38,727 nt of DNA from an uncultured Sphingobacteriaceae bacterium (GTDB lineage: Bacteria; Bacteroidota; Bacteroidia; Sphingobacteriales; Sphingobacteriaceae), in the NCBI GenBank assembly GCA_946887045.1, contig CAMPKC010000045.1:1-38727 (forward strand), read 5' to 3'. Positions 1 to 8,835 of this stretch are shown piece by piece. Each line of letters begins with the position of its first letter. Position 1 is the stretch's first letter. Below the pieces are notes generated by a model. That model had not been told where the DNA came from. It made no database searches and saw nothing but the letters and a program-made list of their open reading frames with translations. The position numbers and the translations under genes are program-made.

Positions 1-3000
1 ATAGATAGCAAAGCATTCGCCGTGCAGTTTCTTATGGCTTTTCAAAACCGGGTTTTTAGCAGCTATCAGAGAGTTTTCCTCAAGAAATATAATGATAATT
101 TAGATATCCGTTTTCTCACTTTTCGTGATAAACTGCAGCCGGGTGCAAAAGAGCAATGGAAGTTACAGCTTAGCAGTAAAGATCAACATGCAGCCGAAAT
201 GGTGGCTACTCTATATGATGCGTCTTTAGATAATATAAGTAGCCATCCGAATTGGCATCATACTCTCAACAATTCTTATAGCTATGGCCCAAACTATTTT
301 TCATGGAATCAGAATAACAATGTCAGACAGGCGCAAAGTATTCCTTTTGGCTATAACAGTAATCACTATTCTCTTACTACTCGCAGGTATGAACATCTTG
401 ACTTTATGGGATACAATTATTACGGAGGGTATAACTATGCTTATCAAGGTTATTTGCGGACGGTAAATGCAAAAGCTAAAGTTGCAGACAAGGATGAAAA
501 ACTTAAGCAGGATTACGTTAAAAATGCTGCCTTAGTAAAAGACGGTTTCGAAATTGGTGGTTATGTTACTGATAGGCACAAGCAAGCACTCGTGGGCGTT
601 AGTGTGAGTATTAAAGGAACTTCAATTGGAACTGTAAGCAATTCTAAAGGATACTTTAAGCTTAAAGTGCCCAAAAATGGAAATCTTGTATTTTCGTATA
701 TAGGGTTCGAAAGATATCAATTAAAGGTCACTAAAGAGGAGTCTGTTACTGTAATACTTAAAGAAGATGAAAGAAAATTAGAAGAAGTAGTGGTCGTTGG
801 TTATGCAACTCAGAAGAGAAGCGAACTTACCGGCTCGGTTGCTATCGTGGAGCAGTCTTTACAAGGAAGGGCACCGGGAGTAGATATACAGATAAGAGGC
901 AATAGTTCAATAACTGAGGATAAAAGTGTTTATAATATGGCTACTATGGGTTTTGTGCCAGGCAAACCTAAGCAAATACCTATGCGTAAAAACTTCAATG
1001 AAACAGCATTTTTTTATCCGCAGTTGCGCACAAATGCAAAGGGCGAAATTCTGATAGAATTTACCATCCCTGAAGCGCTTACCCGTTGGCGCTTTAAAGG
1101 CTTTGCCCATACAAAGGATTCAAAAACAGGGTATATTGAAAAGGAAGTAGTTACGCAAAAGTCTTTAATGATTTCAGCGAATATGCCGCGGTTCTTCCGC
1201 GAAGGGGATACTATTTCTATTTCTGCAAGGGTGGCTAACTTAACAGCGAAACATATAAAAGGACAGGTTGAGCTTCAGTTGTTTAATGCGATAACGATGC
1301 AGCCATTAGCCTTATTTGATGATCCGGGACAGGCAAAACAGGATTTCGGAATCGCAGGATCGAGCAATAATGCTGTGACATTTAGGCTGATAGTTCCGAA
1401 AGGCCTGGATGCTATAACATATCGCTTAACTGCCGATGGGGGAGATTTTACAGACGGTGAAGAAAATACTATCCCGGTTTTGCCAAATTCTATGCTGGTT
1501 ACCGAGTCAATGCCAATGATGGTTCGTGCCGGGCAATCTAAAACCTTTAGTCTTACAAAATTGCTAAGCAATTCGAGTACCACCCTTCAAAATAAAACTC
1601 TTACGTTAGAATACACACAAAATCCGGTTTGGTATGCCGTTCAGGCTTTGCCTTATTTGATGGAATATCCTTATGAATGTTCAGAGCAAACTTTTAGCCG
1701 GTATTTTGCTAATAGTCTGGCCGGTACTATCGTTAACCGGTTTCCCAAGATTAAGACTGTTTTTGAGCAATGGAAAAATGCGAAAAGTGAGCAGCTACTG
1801 TCTAATTTGGAAAAGAATCAGGAACTGAAATCAGTTTTAATTGAAGAAACTCCATGGTTGCGCGACGCAGTTAGTGAGACAGAGCAGAAAAAGCACATCG
1901 CCTTATTGTTCGATTTGAATAAGATGAGCAATGATTTGGCTTTTAATCTTGATAAATTGAGTAAAATGCAACGTATGGATGGAGGCTTCCCATGGTTTGC
2001 AGGTTCAAATTACTCCGATAGATATATCACTCAATACATACTTGGCGGCATCGGACAGTTAAACAAACTTACAGATGTTGGGCAAAATGCTTCTCTGAGA
2101 GATGTTGCAAAAAAAGCTTTGCGTTATCTGGATAACGAAATAATAGAAGATCATAAAGACGCCTTATTGTACGAGAAAAAACATAAGACAAAGCGTGGCG
2201 ATATCTCATCGATAACGCTTCATGCAATGTATGTGCGGAGTTATTTTCCGGATCATGTAATGTCTGCGGCTTTAAAGTCTGCTTTTAGCTATTATCTGCC
2301 GAAAATTGTTGAGAACTGGAAATTTACAACTGTTTACGAGCAGGCATTAATGGCTTTTGTTTTACACCGCAACAACCAACCCCTGACTTCAAAAGCAATC
2401 ATACGCTCTCTAAAAGAAACTGCTCAGCAGTCGGACGAATTGGGGATGTATTGGGCCAAAAATAAAGTCGGTTATTATTGGTATCAGTCGCCTATTGAAA
2501 CCCAGTCATTATTAATTGAATTATTTTCTGAAGCTGGAAATGAGCAAAAGTCGGTTGAAGAGATGAAAATATGGTTACTTCGCAATAAGCAAACCACAAA
2601 TTGGAATAATACTAAAGCTACTGCATTGGCGTGTTATTCATTATTGTTACGCGGAGATAATTGGGTAAATTCAGAATCGTATTCTGAGATTAGTTTGGGT
2701 TCGAGCTCTCTTTCGGTTTTAAAACCTGAAATTAAAGCTGATGCGGGTACGGGCTATTTAAAAACCGCGTGGAAAGATGAACAGATTAAGCCGGAACTTG
2801 GAAATGTTACGGTCCAAAACTCGGGCAAGACAATAAGCTGGGGTGCTATGCACTGGCAATATTTAGAAAACCTGGATAAAATCTCATCTGCAGAAACTCA
2901 GTTAATGCTTGAGCGGAAGTATTTTATTCAAAAGCAAACAGACAGTGGTCCGATGCTTATAGCTGTAGACAATGTGAATGCACCTAAAACGGGTGATCTT

Positions 3001-3318
3001 TTGAAGGTGGTCGTTTATCTGAATGCCGACCGGGATTATGAATATATTCATCTAAAAGATATGCGTCCATCAGGAACCGAACCATCTGAAGTTTTATCGG
3101 GATACAAATATCAGGAACGGTTTTATTATTATCAGGTTACTAAAGATGTGGCAACCAACTTCTTTATTAATTTTCTCCCGAAAGGAAATTATGTATTTGA
3201 ATATAACTTAAGAGTTGTGCAGCCAGGGGATTTTTCGACGGGAATAAGTTCTGTTCAATGCCTTTATGCACCTGAGTTTAATGCCCATTCGACGGGTTCA
3301 AGAATGAAAATTAAATAA
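1..3318 (+). CDS. Alpha-2-macroglobulin family protein, 3' part, with carboxypeptidase-regulatory-like and SusC-plug-like insert
   Basis: The reading frame is open from base 1, so the gene starts upstream; the first in-window start-like codon (GTG at 22) is not the true start. Residues below are numbered from that GTG. Residues about 25-70 look like a macroglobulin (MG) domain. Residues about 174-250 are a carboxypeptidase-regulatory-like beta domain (GGYVTDRHKQALVGVSVSIK). Residues 254-297 carry SusC plug words (EEVVVVGYATQKRSELTGS, LQGRAPGV, IQIRGNSS). The macroglobulin core resumes at NFNETAFFYPQL (about 324). The thioester motif is CSEQ at 553-556, followed by a helical thioester domain and a C-terminal MG10-like domain. 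Bacterial family members are periplasmic or surface protease traps that link covalently to attackers through the Cys-Gln thioester. No TonB-receptor barrel follows the plug-like piece, so it is not a transporter. Confidence 0.88.
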   Translation: MDSKAFAVQFLMAFQNRVFSSYQRVFLKKYNDNLDIRFLTFRDKLQPGAKEQWKLQLSSKDQHAAEMVATLYDASLDNISSHPNWHHTLNNSYSYGPNYFSWNQNNNVRQAQSIPFGYNSNHYSLTTRRYEHLDFMGYNYYGGYNYAYQGYLRTVNAKAKVADKDEKLKQDYVKNAALVKDGFEIGGYVTDRHKQALVGVSVSIKGTSIGTVSNSKGYFKLKVPKNGNLVFSYIGFERYQLKVTKEESVTVILKEDERKLEEVVVVGYATQKRSELTGSVAIVEQSLQGRAPGVDIQIRGNSSITEDKSVYNMATMGFVPGKPKQIPMRKNFNETAFFYPQLRTNAKGEILIEFTIPEALTRWRFKGFAHTKDSKTGYIEKEVVTQKSLMISANMPRFFREGDTISISARVANLTAKHIKGQVELQLFNAITMQPLALFDDPGQAKQDFGIAGSSNNAVTFRLIVPKGLDAITYRLTADGGDFTDGEENTIPVLPNSMLVTESMPMMVRAGQSKTFSLTKLLSNSSTTLQNKTLTLEYTQNPVWYAVQALPYLMEYPYECSEQTFSRYFANSLAGTIVNRFPKIKTVFEQWKNAKSEQLLSNLEKNQELKSVLIEETPWLRDAVSETEQKKHIALLFDLNKMSNDLAFNLDKLSKMQRMDGGFPWFAGSNYSDRYITQYILGGIGQLNKLTDVGQNASLRDVAKKALRYLDNEIIEDHKDALLYEKKHKTKRGDISSITLHAMYVRSYFPDHVMSAALKSAFSYYLPKIVENWKFTTVYEQALMAFVLHRNNQPLTSKAIIRSLKETAQQSDELGMYWAKNKVGYYWYQSPIETQSLLIELFSEAGNEQKSVEEMKIWLLRNKQTTNWNNTKATALACYSLLLRGDNWVNSESYSEISLGSSSLSVLKPEIKADAGTGYLKTAWKDEQIKPELGNVTVQNSGKTISWGAMHWQYLENLDKISSAETQLMLERKYFIQKQTDSGPMLIAVDNVNAPKTGDLLKVVVYLNADRDYEYIHLKDMRPSGTEPSEVLSGYKYQERFYYYQVTKDVATNFFINFLPKGNYVFEYNLRVVQPGDFSTGISSVQCLYAPEFNAHSTGSRMKIK

Positions 3319-3320
3319 TG

Positions 3321-3328
3321 TAAATTTG
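3321..3328 (+). promoter_or_regulatory. Possible -7 promoter element upstream of the ArsC-like gene
   Basis: TAAATTTG matches the Bacteroidota -7 consensus TAnnTTTG just after the macroglobulin stop codon and 41 bp before the next start. No convincing TTTG lies about 19 bp upstream, so this is a weak call. Confidence 0.3.
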
Positions 3329-3369
3329 AATCGCATAATCCTCATATTAACACCTCATATATCTTTTTA

Positions 3370-3714
3370 ATGAAAGTTTACGGAATAAAAAATTGCGATA
3401 CAGTAAAAAAAGCTCTGAAGTGGTTAGAGTCTCATAACATCGACTTTGAGTTTCATGATTTTAAAAAGTCGGGCATATCCAATGAGAAATTAAAAGAATG
3501 GTCGACAAAATTGGGTTGGGAGCCTTTATTAAATAAGCGAGGAACTACATGGAAAAAGCTGGATGCCGAAACTCAGAATCGTATTATAAATGAGAATGAT
3601 GCTTTTAAATTAATGCAGGAAAAAACTTCTGTGATAAAGAGACCTGTAATCGAAAATGGCCAAGATATACTTATCGGTTTCGACGAAAATACGTATCAGC
3701 AAACTCTGGTTTAA
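3370..3714 (+). CDS. ArsC/Spx-like (YffB-type) thioredoxin-fold protein
   Basis: This 114-residue protein has the ArsC-family layout: a thioredoxin-like fold opening with MKVYGIKNCDTVKKAL, a single N-terminal active-site-type Cys (C9), a DFKK segment after the second strand, and a late LIGF strand (GQDILIGFDENTY). Length and the KxCDTxKKA motif fit the YffB/Spx branch better than true arsenate reductases. The biochemical role of YffB-type proteins is poorly defined; glutathione-dependent reductase activity has been suggested for the family. No ars genes are nearby, so an arsenic role has no contextual support. The gene stands alone between the macroglobulin and the M1 peptidase. Confidence 0.85.
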   Translation: MKVYGIKNCDTVKKALKWLESHNIDFEFHDFKKSGISNEKLKEWSTKLGWEPLLNKRGTTWKKLDAETQNRIINENDAFKLMQEKTSVIKRPVIENGQDILIGFDENTYQQTLV

Positions 3715-3764
3715 AACAATAATCAAAAATCTGACTTTAAACTTAACTATTAGTTCATTTATGA

Positions 3765-3795
3765 TTTGTTTAATGTAGAATTGATTTTATTTTTT
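3765..3795 (+). promoter_or_regulatory. Predicted promoter of the M1 peptidase gene
   Basis: TTTG at 3765-3768, a 19-bp spacer, then TATTTTTT (TG follows) at 3788-3795. Position and spacing fit the Bacteroidota -33/-7 promoter, with the final G of the -7 box shifted. It lies about 20 bp upstream of the ATG at 3816. Confidence 0.5.
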
Positions 3796-3815
3796 TGCCC
3801 GTTTTAACTTAAATT

Positions 3816-5795
3816 ATGTTCAGACTGAAATTTCGTTTGGGTTTAGCACTCATATTTTTCACTACTCAATTAATTGCCCAGCAGGGCCCTTCCTCTACTA
3901 AAGCTCAAATACAAAGCAGGTACCAGTATAATGATGCTTTCGGCCCGTTGTTTTATACCAGTTATGGCAATGAGTATAGAACCGGCAGCGGTAAACCGGG
4001 GCCTTTATATTGGCAAAATCGCGCTGATTATGAGATAAACGTGAGACTTGATGAATCGAAGAACAAGATCTCCGGGACAGAAGTTATTACATACACTAAT
4101 AATAGTCCCGACGACCTGGAATTTTTGTGGATGCAGCTGGACCAAAATCTTTTTAAACAAGATTCGAAAGGGAATGCTATTATTCCGATTACCGGAAGCA
4201 GAAACGGAGCTAAGGGTCAGATCTTTGATGGTGGATTTAAGATAAAGTCGGTTAAGCTTATTTCGCCGGAAACTGATTTGAAATTTTATATTGACGACAC
4301 CAGGATGCAGGTGTTTTTACCTTCGGAATTAAAAGCAAAAGGGGGAAAAATAAAGTTGAAAGTAGAATTTTCATTTATTTCGCCCGACTATGGCTCTGAT
4401 CGTATGGGCGTGCTCGAAACTAAAAATGGGAAGATTTTTACAGTGGCTCAATGGTTTCCGCGCATGTATGTATATGATGATATTGCCGGCTGGAATGTGA
4501 TTCCATATGTTGGTCCGAGTGAGTTTTATCTCGACTATGGAAATTTTGATGTCAATATTACCGCTCCCGCAAGTCATATTGTAGTCGCTTCTGGTGAGTT
4601 GCTCAATGCTAAAGAGGTATATACTGCCGAACAACAGAAGTTATGGGCAGAAGCATCGGCAAGCGATAAAACTGTCATTATCCGCTCTTCACGAGATGTT
4701 AATAAGCCTGCGTCAAGGCCATCGGGAAAAACAGAGTTAACCTGGAAATTCAGAATGGAAAATTCACGTGATTTTTCATGGGCATCCTCAGCCGCATTTA
4801 TAATGGATGCCGCACGGATAAATTTATCAGGAAATAAGAAGTCGCTTGCCATTTCAGCTTACCCGGTCGAAAGTTCTGGCAATAATGCGTGGAGTCGATC
4901 CACTGAATATACAAAAGCTTCGGTTGAGATTAATTCGAAAAAATGGATGGATTATCCCTATCCTGCAGCAACCAATGTTGCCGGTATTGTTGGAGGTATG
5001 GAATATCCCGGTATAGTTTTCTGCGATTGGAAAGCTAAGAATGAGTCTTTATGGGGTGTTACCGATCATGAGTTTGGCCATACCTGGTTTCCTATGATTG
5101 TAGGTTCAAACGAGCGTTTACATGCCTGGATGGATGAGGGATTCAATACGTTCATCAACAACTTTACAGCAGAAGAATTTAACAAAGGAGAATATCAGGA
5201 TAAGCCCCGTGATATGCAGCAGTGGGCAACAATACTGACCAATCCCCAACTAGAGCCAGTAATGACCAGTCCGGATAATATGAAAGAATCAAATATTGGT
5301 TTGCTCGCATATTTTAAGCCTGCAATTGGCTTGTCCTTGCTGCGAGAGCAGGTTATAGGGCCTGATAGATTTGACAGAGCATTTAAGGAGTACATTGACC
5401 GCTGGGCTTATAAACATCCCACCCCCTATGATTTCTTCCGGACGATTGAAAACGTGGCTGGCGAGAACTTGTCGTGGTTTTGGCGGGGTTGGTTTATAAA
5501 TAACTGGAGATTGGATCAGAGTGTTATAAACGTAGAATACGTGAAAAATAATGCGAAAAACGGTTCATTAATAACTGTTGCAAATCTTGAGAAAATGCCT
5601 TTCCCAATGATTTTGGAAATAAAAACCAAAAGTGGTAAAACCTTCAGAACAACTTTGCCGGTAGAGATCTGGCAGCGCAACGTGAGTTGGACATTCCGTT
5701 ATCCCTCTACAGAGGAAATTGTATCGGTAACATCAGACCCTGATCGCGTATTGCCTGATCACAACAGCAGTAATAATACCTGGGAAGCACCTTAG
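3816..5795 (+). CDS. M1 family zinc metallopeptidase (secreted aminopeptidase-like)
   Basis: This 659-residue protein starts with a signal peptide (hydrophobic stretch ending LIAQQG, about residues 5-22). The zinc site is complete: HEFGH at 418-422 and the third ligand E441 in WMDEGFN, exactly 18 residues after H422, the gluzincin spacing of family M1. A GGMEYPG motif at 393-399 takes the place of the GAMEN exopeptidase motif that binds the free N terminus of the substrate. The N-terminal half is beta-rich as in the M1 saddle domain, and the C-terminal helices contain [10 protein letters not shown]. It probably cleaves N-terminal residues from peptides in the periplasm or outside the cell. 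It is preceded by a predicted promoter. The substrate is unknown. Confidence 0.93.
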   Translation: MFRLKFRLGLALIFFTTQLIAQQGPSSTKAQIQSRYQYNDAFGPLFYTSYGNEYRTGSGKPGPLYWQNRADYEINVRLDESKNKISGTEVITYTNNSPDDLEFLWMQLDQNLFKQDSKGNAIIPITGSRNGAKGQIFDGGFKIKSVKLISPETDLKFYIDDTRMQVFLPSELKAKGGKIKLKVEFSFISPDYGSDRMGVLETKNGKIFTVAQWFPRMYVYDDIAGWNVIPYVGPSEFYLDYGNFDVNITAPASHIVVASGELLNAKEVYTAEQQKLWAEASASDKTVIIRSSRDVNKPASRPSGKTELTWKFRMENSRDFSWASSAAFIMDAARINLSGNKKSLAISAYPVESSGNNAWSRSTEYTKASVEINSKKWMDYPYPAATNVAGIVGGMEYPGIVFCDWKAKNESLWGVTDHEFGHTWFPMIVGSNERLHAWMDEGFNTFINNFTAEEFNKGEYQDKPRDMQQWATILTNPQLEPVMTSPDNMKESNIGLLAYFKPAIGLSLLREQVIGPDRFDRAFKEYIDRWAYKHPTPYDFFRTIENVAGENLSWFWRGWFINNWRLDQSVINVEYVKNNAKNGSLITVANLEKMPFPMILEIKTKSGKTFRTTLPVEIWQRNVSWTFRYPSTEEIVSVTSDPDRVLPDHNSSNNTWEAP

Positions 5796-5917
5796 TCGAT
5801 CTGAGAAAAGTATTGCAGAGTATTTCGCGGTTTTTTTGCGTTCGTGCTCATGATTTTCGTTGTGATTTCAGTAACTTATTGTTTGTATTATCGTACATAT
5901 CAAAGCGGAGGATTATC

Positions 5918-6097
5918 ATGCTTTTGAAAACGAAAAAGGTTGATGAAAAGAGGTTGGTGGAGATGGCAAGAGAGCGTATTGGATTATACTCGAAAGCCGA
6001 TCAGATTTTTTGTGCAATTCCGTATCTGGATGTTCTGTCGGCAAAGATTAAATATCTGAAATTTAAGCTTGTAAATAATAATTGGCTGCTGCTTTGA
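5918..6097 (+). CDS. Hypothetical 59-residue basic protein
   Basis: I do not recognise this ORF. The ATG at 5918 follows a GCGGAGG sequence about 7 bp upstream that could serve as a ribosome-binding site. An in-frame start at 5813 exists, but it adds an unlikely N terminus in the tail of the M1 peptidase transcript. The product is Lys/Arg/Leu-rich (MLLKTKKVDEKRLVEMARER), has one Cys, no signal peptide and no membrane segment. It ends 25 bp before the convergent helicase stop. It may be a real small gene downstream of the peptidase or a chance ORF. Confidence 0.35.
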   Translation: MLLKTKKVDEKRLVEMARERIGLYSKADQIFCAIPYLDVLSAKIKYLKFKLVNNNWLLL

Positions 6098-6122
6098 TTT
6101 CATCAAGCTTAGACTTATAGCT

Positions 6123-8567
6123 TCAGACTACTTCTGAATTTATGTAATTGAGGTGGTTGATAACAGCTTTCAATTCGCCGTATGAGACGTCATCTCCCAG
6201 TGCCGCTTTTGTTTCTCCGGTCGGGAGGCCCGGGTTCTGGATTATATGCGCCATTATCTTAGCGACCTTTGCTTTGGTAACAAGATCAAAAACCGATACT
6301 TCGCCGGCACTTATATAGTGGGCGAGATGGCCTTCTATTGTTGCCGGTGTAAAACTTCGGAGTTGAGCAATTTCCTGAATTGATTTTCCCTCTTTATATA
6401 AATCAAACGAAACTTTTTTGGTGTCTATTTTAACCTTTTCCTCCTTTATGCTTATTTGCATATCAGATCTTGTGATATTGTTTCTATCACAATACGACAT
6501 AATCATATCAAGTAGTTCATAGCCATATTGCTTCACTTTCATTTTTCCGATACCTTTGATGGACTCGAGTTCGGCAAGAGTAGATGGTAACTTTTCTACT
6601 AATTCAAGTAATGACTTTTGAGGTAACACAATGTAGACAGGCGCGTTTTTTTCTGCCGCTAGTTTATCGCGCCAGCTTTTAATAATCGAATAAAGTTCAG
6701 GGTGTGGTATTTTAGAGGAAACCCTCGGTTGATTCGTTTGCGTAACTTTGGCTGCCGATGTATAACCTATCTCTGCGTTTACTTTCGTTTGCAGGTATGA
6801 TAGTGTGCTAAACCCGTTCCTGCCTGCTCCGATAGCTGCTATTTTTATAAATACATCCTTTTGAAGGTTTTCAAGGGCTTCTTTAATACTGGATCTAACC
6901 GCTTTATTATCCGAATCTATTGGTAGCTTTTGCAAGGCCAGATGCAGAATATTCTCGACCTTGTCAGTGAAATAGGCACATCCTTTTTTTATTCTCTCCT
7001 GCAATTCAGGATTTTCTTCGGGCAAGCTATCAGAAATAAATAAATTATGCAGCTGTTTTTTAAAAGTATCAGAAATGCTATAAATGTCTTTTTCCGCCGC
7101 TTGTTTAATCACATTTAGTTCGTCTGCTAATTGTGCCGAAAGAGAGGTGTAATTATCTTCAGATACTTTGTTTAAATAGAAAAACCGGGTTTTAATGCTA
7201 TTGAAATCGAACAATTCATAGATCAGAGATTTTTGAAATGCGACTTTCGAAGTCTTCAAATGCATTTCATCCGGAGCATTTTCGTGTGCGTTTTTTGTAT
7301 AAACCGCGACAGTTCCGTCTGTTCTGATACTGTTAAAGGATATCGGCGAGCGAAGCACCATCCCTTCAAAACTTTTGCAGCGACTTAGGGCTACATAAAC
7401 CTGTCCGTGTGCAAAGGCAGCATTAGCATCAATTATTGCCCGTTCAAAGGTCAAACCCTGACTTTTATGTATCGTTATTGCCCAGGCAAGCTTTAATGGA
7501 TATTGTATGAAACGACCAATAACTTTTTCGGCAACCTCTTTAGTTTCTGCATTCAGCTCATAGCTGATGTTATTCCAATCAAGCGGTTCAACGGCTATCT
7601 CATTAAGATCACCTGGACATTTTACATAAACAACGCCATCGTTAATTCGAGTTACCTTCCCGATTTTTCCATTGTAAAATAAACGGTCACGCGATGGATC
7701 ATTTTTAGCAAACATAACTTGTGATCCGGTTTTTAATTCAAGTTCTAAAACCGTTGGAAACGAATAGGCAGGAAACTCCCCTTCGATAGTAGCATTGAAT
7801 TTATGAACTCGTTCTTTTATTTCTGATAGTTTGCGTTCATTAATTTCTTGTGCCGAGTTGTTATGCGTGGTTAAGGTGATGTAACCCTCATCGTCGTCTG
7901 GCTTGAAATCTTTTATGTAACGCTGGTTTAATTGAGTTAAAACCTCCTCGTCTATTTTGTTCTCTCTTACACGATTTAATAAATCAATAAAAAAGGTGTC
8001 CGACTGACGGTAAATGTGCTTAAGTTCAATACTTACATGTGAGGTTTTTTTTAGCGCCCTGCTATTGAAGAAATACAGATTAGGATAAAAGTCTTTTAAA
8101 ATCTGCCAGTCCTCATCTTTCACAACCGGAGATAATTGATGTAAATCGCCGATCATCAGTAACTGTACTCCGCCAAAAGGCTTTCCGTGATCTTTAAACC
8201 TTCTTAACACTTCATCTATACTATCTAAAGTGTCGGCCCTTACCATACTGATTTCATCAATGACCAGTAAGTCAAGACTTTTTATGAGGTTTATTTTTTC
8301 GCGGTGAAATCTTTTAAGCTGCTGGTTTTTGTTTTCCGGGATATGTGGACCGAATGGTAATTGAAAAAATGAATGTATGGTGACTCCGCCCGCATTGATT
8401 GCGGCTACTCCGGTTGGAGCAACAATTGCCATCCGCTTTAGGGTAGATTTTTTTAAATTATGCAGGAAAGTAGTTTTGCCCGTGCCTGCCTTGCCTGTTA
8501 AAAAGATGTTTTTATCTGTGAATTGAACAAAATTGTACGCTAAATCCAGCTGAGGATTTTCTGTCAT
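6123..8567 (-). CDS. PIF1/RecD-like superfamily 1 DNA helicase with HRDC and C-terminal helix-turn-helix domain
   Basis: This 814-residue protein begins with a P-loop ATPase: Walker A GKAGTGKTT at residues 25-33, a DEISM Walker B near residue 100 and a GDLHQLSPV motif. The late helicase motif is AITIHKSQGLTFERA, followed by YVALSRC, as in PIF1 and RecD helicases. Residues about 620-690 form an HRDC-type nucleic-acid-binding domain (KGIGKMKVKQYG). Residues about 715-800 look like the HTH_40 domain that follows HRDC in some bacterial helicases (YKEGKSIQEIAQLRSFTPAT). Family members unwind DNA with 5'-3' polarity, for example at G-quadruplexes or stalled forks; the specific role here is inferred. 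It is transcribed alone, away from trkH. Confidence 0.9.
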   Translation of the reverse strand: MTENPQLDLAYNFVQFTDKNIFLTGKAGTGKTTFLHNLKKSTLKRMAIVAPTGVAAINAGGVTIHSFFQLPFGPHIPENKNQQLKRFHREKINLIKSLDLLVIDEISMVRADTLDSIDEVLRRFKDHGKPFGGVQLLMIGDLHQLSPVVKDEDWQILKDFYPNLYFFNSRALKKTSHVSIELKHIYRQSDTFFIDLLNRVRENKIDEEVLTQLNQRYIKDFKPDDDEGYITLTTHNNSAQEINERKLSEIKERVHKFNATIEGEFPAYSFPTVLELELKTGSQVMFAKNDPSRDRLFYNGKIGKVTRINDGVVYVKCPGDLNEIAVEPLDWNNISYELNAETKEVAEKVIGRFIQYPLKLAWAITIHKSQGLTFERAIIDANAAFAHGQVYVALSRCKSFEGMVLRSPISFNSIRTDGTVAVYTKNAHENAPDEMHLKTSKVAFQKSLIYELFDFNSIKTRFFYLNKVSEDNYTSLSAQLADELNVIKQAAEKDIYSISDTFKKQLHNLFISDSLPEENPELQERIKKGCAYFTDKVENILHLALQKLPIDSDNKAVRSSIKEALENLQKDVFIKIAAIGAGRNGFSTLSYLQTKVNAEIGYTSAAKVTQTNQPRVSSKIPHPELYSIIKSWRDKLAAEKNAPVYIVLPQKSLLELVEKLPSTLAELESIKGIGKMKVKQYGYELLDMIMSYCDRNNITRSDMQISIKEEKVKIDTKKVSFDLYKEGKSIQEIAQLRSFTPATIEGHLAHYISAGEVSVFDLVTKAKVAKIMAHIIQNPGLPTGETKAALGDDVSYGELKAVINHLNYINSEVV

Positions 8568-8835
8568 AATGCTTTAAATAGGTCTGGTGTTACGAAGATA
8601 ACAAATATGGTTTGAAATAAAAGTTGAAGGCTTTAGGTGTCTTACATTTTATCGCCGATACGCATGAGGGGGCACCTCCAATCCTATTCAAAACGCAAAA
8701 TAAGTCAGATAAAATCTGCAATCTGTTTAAATTTCCGAGCGCTCCCTGGTTTTTTCTTAAATTATCCAGTGGCGAAAGCATTAATACTTTTAGCGAATCA
8801 GTTAAATTGACTTCTTTTGCATCAATAGATATAAA

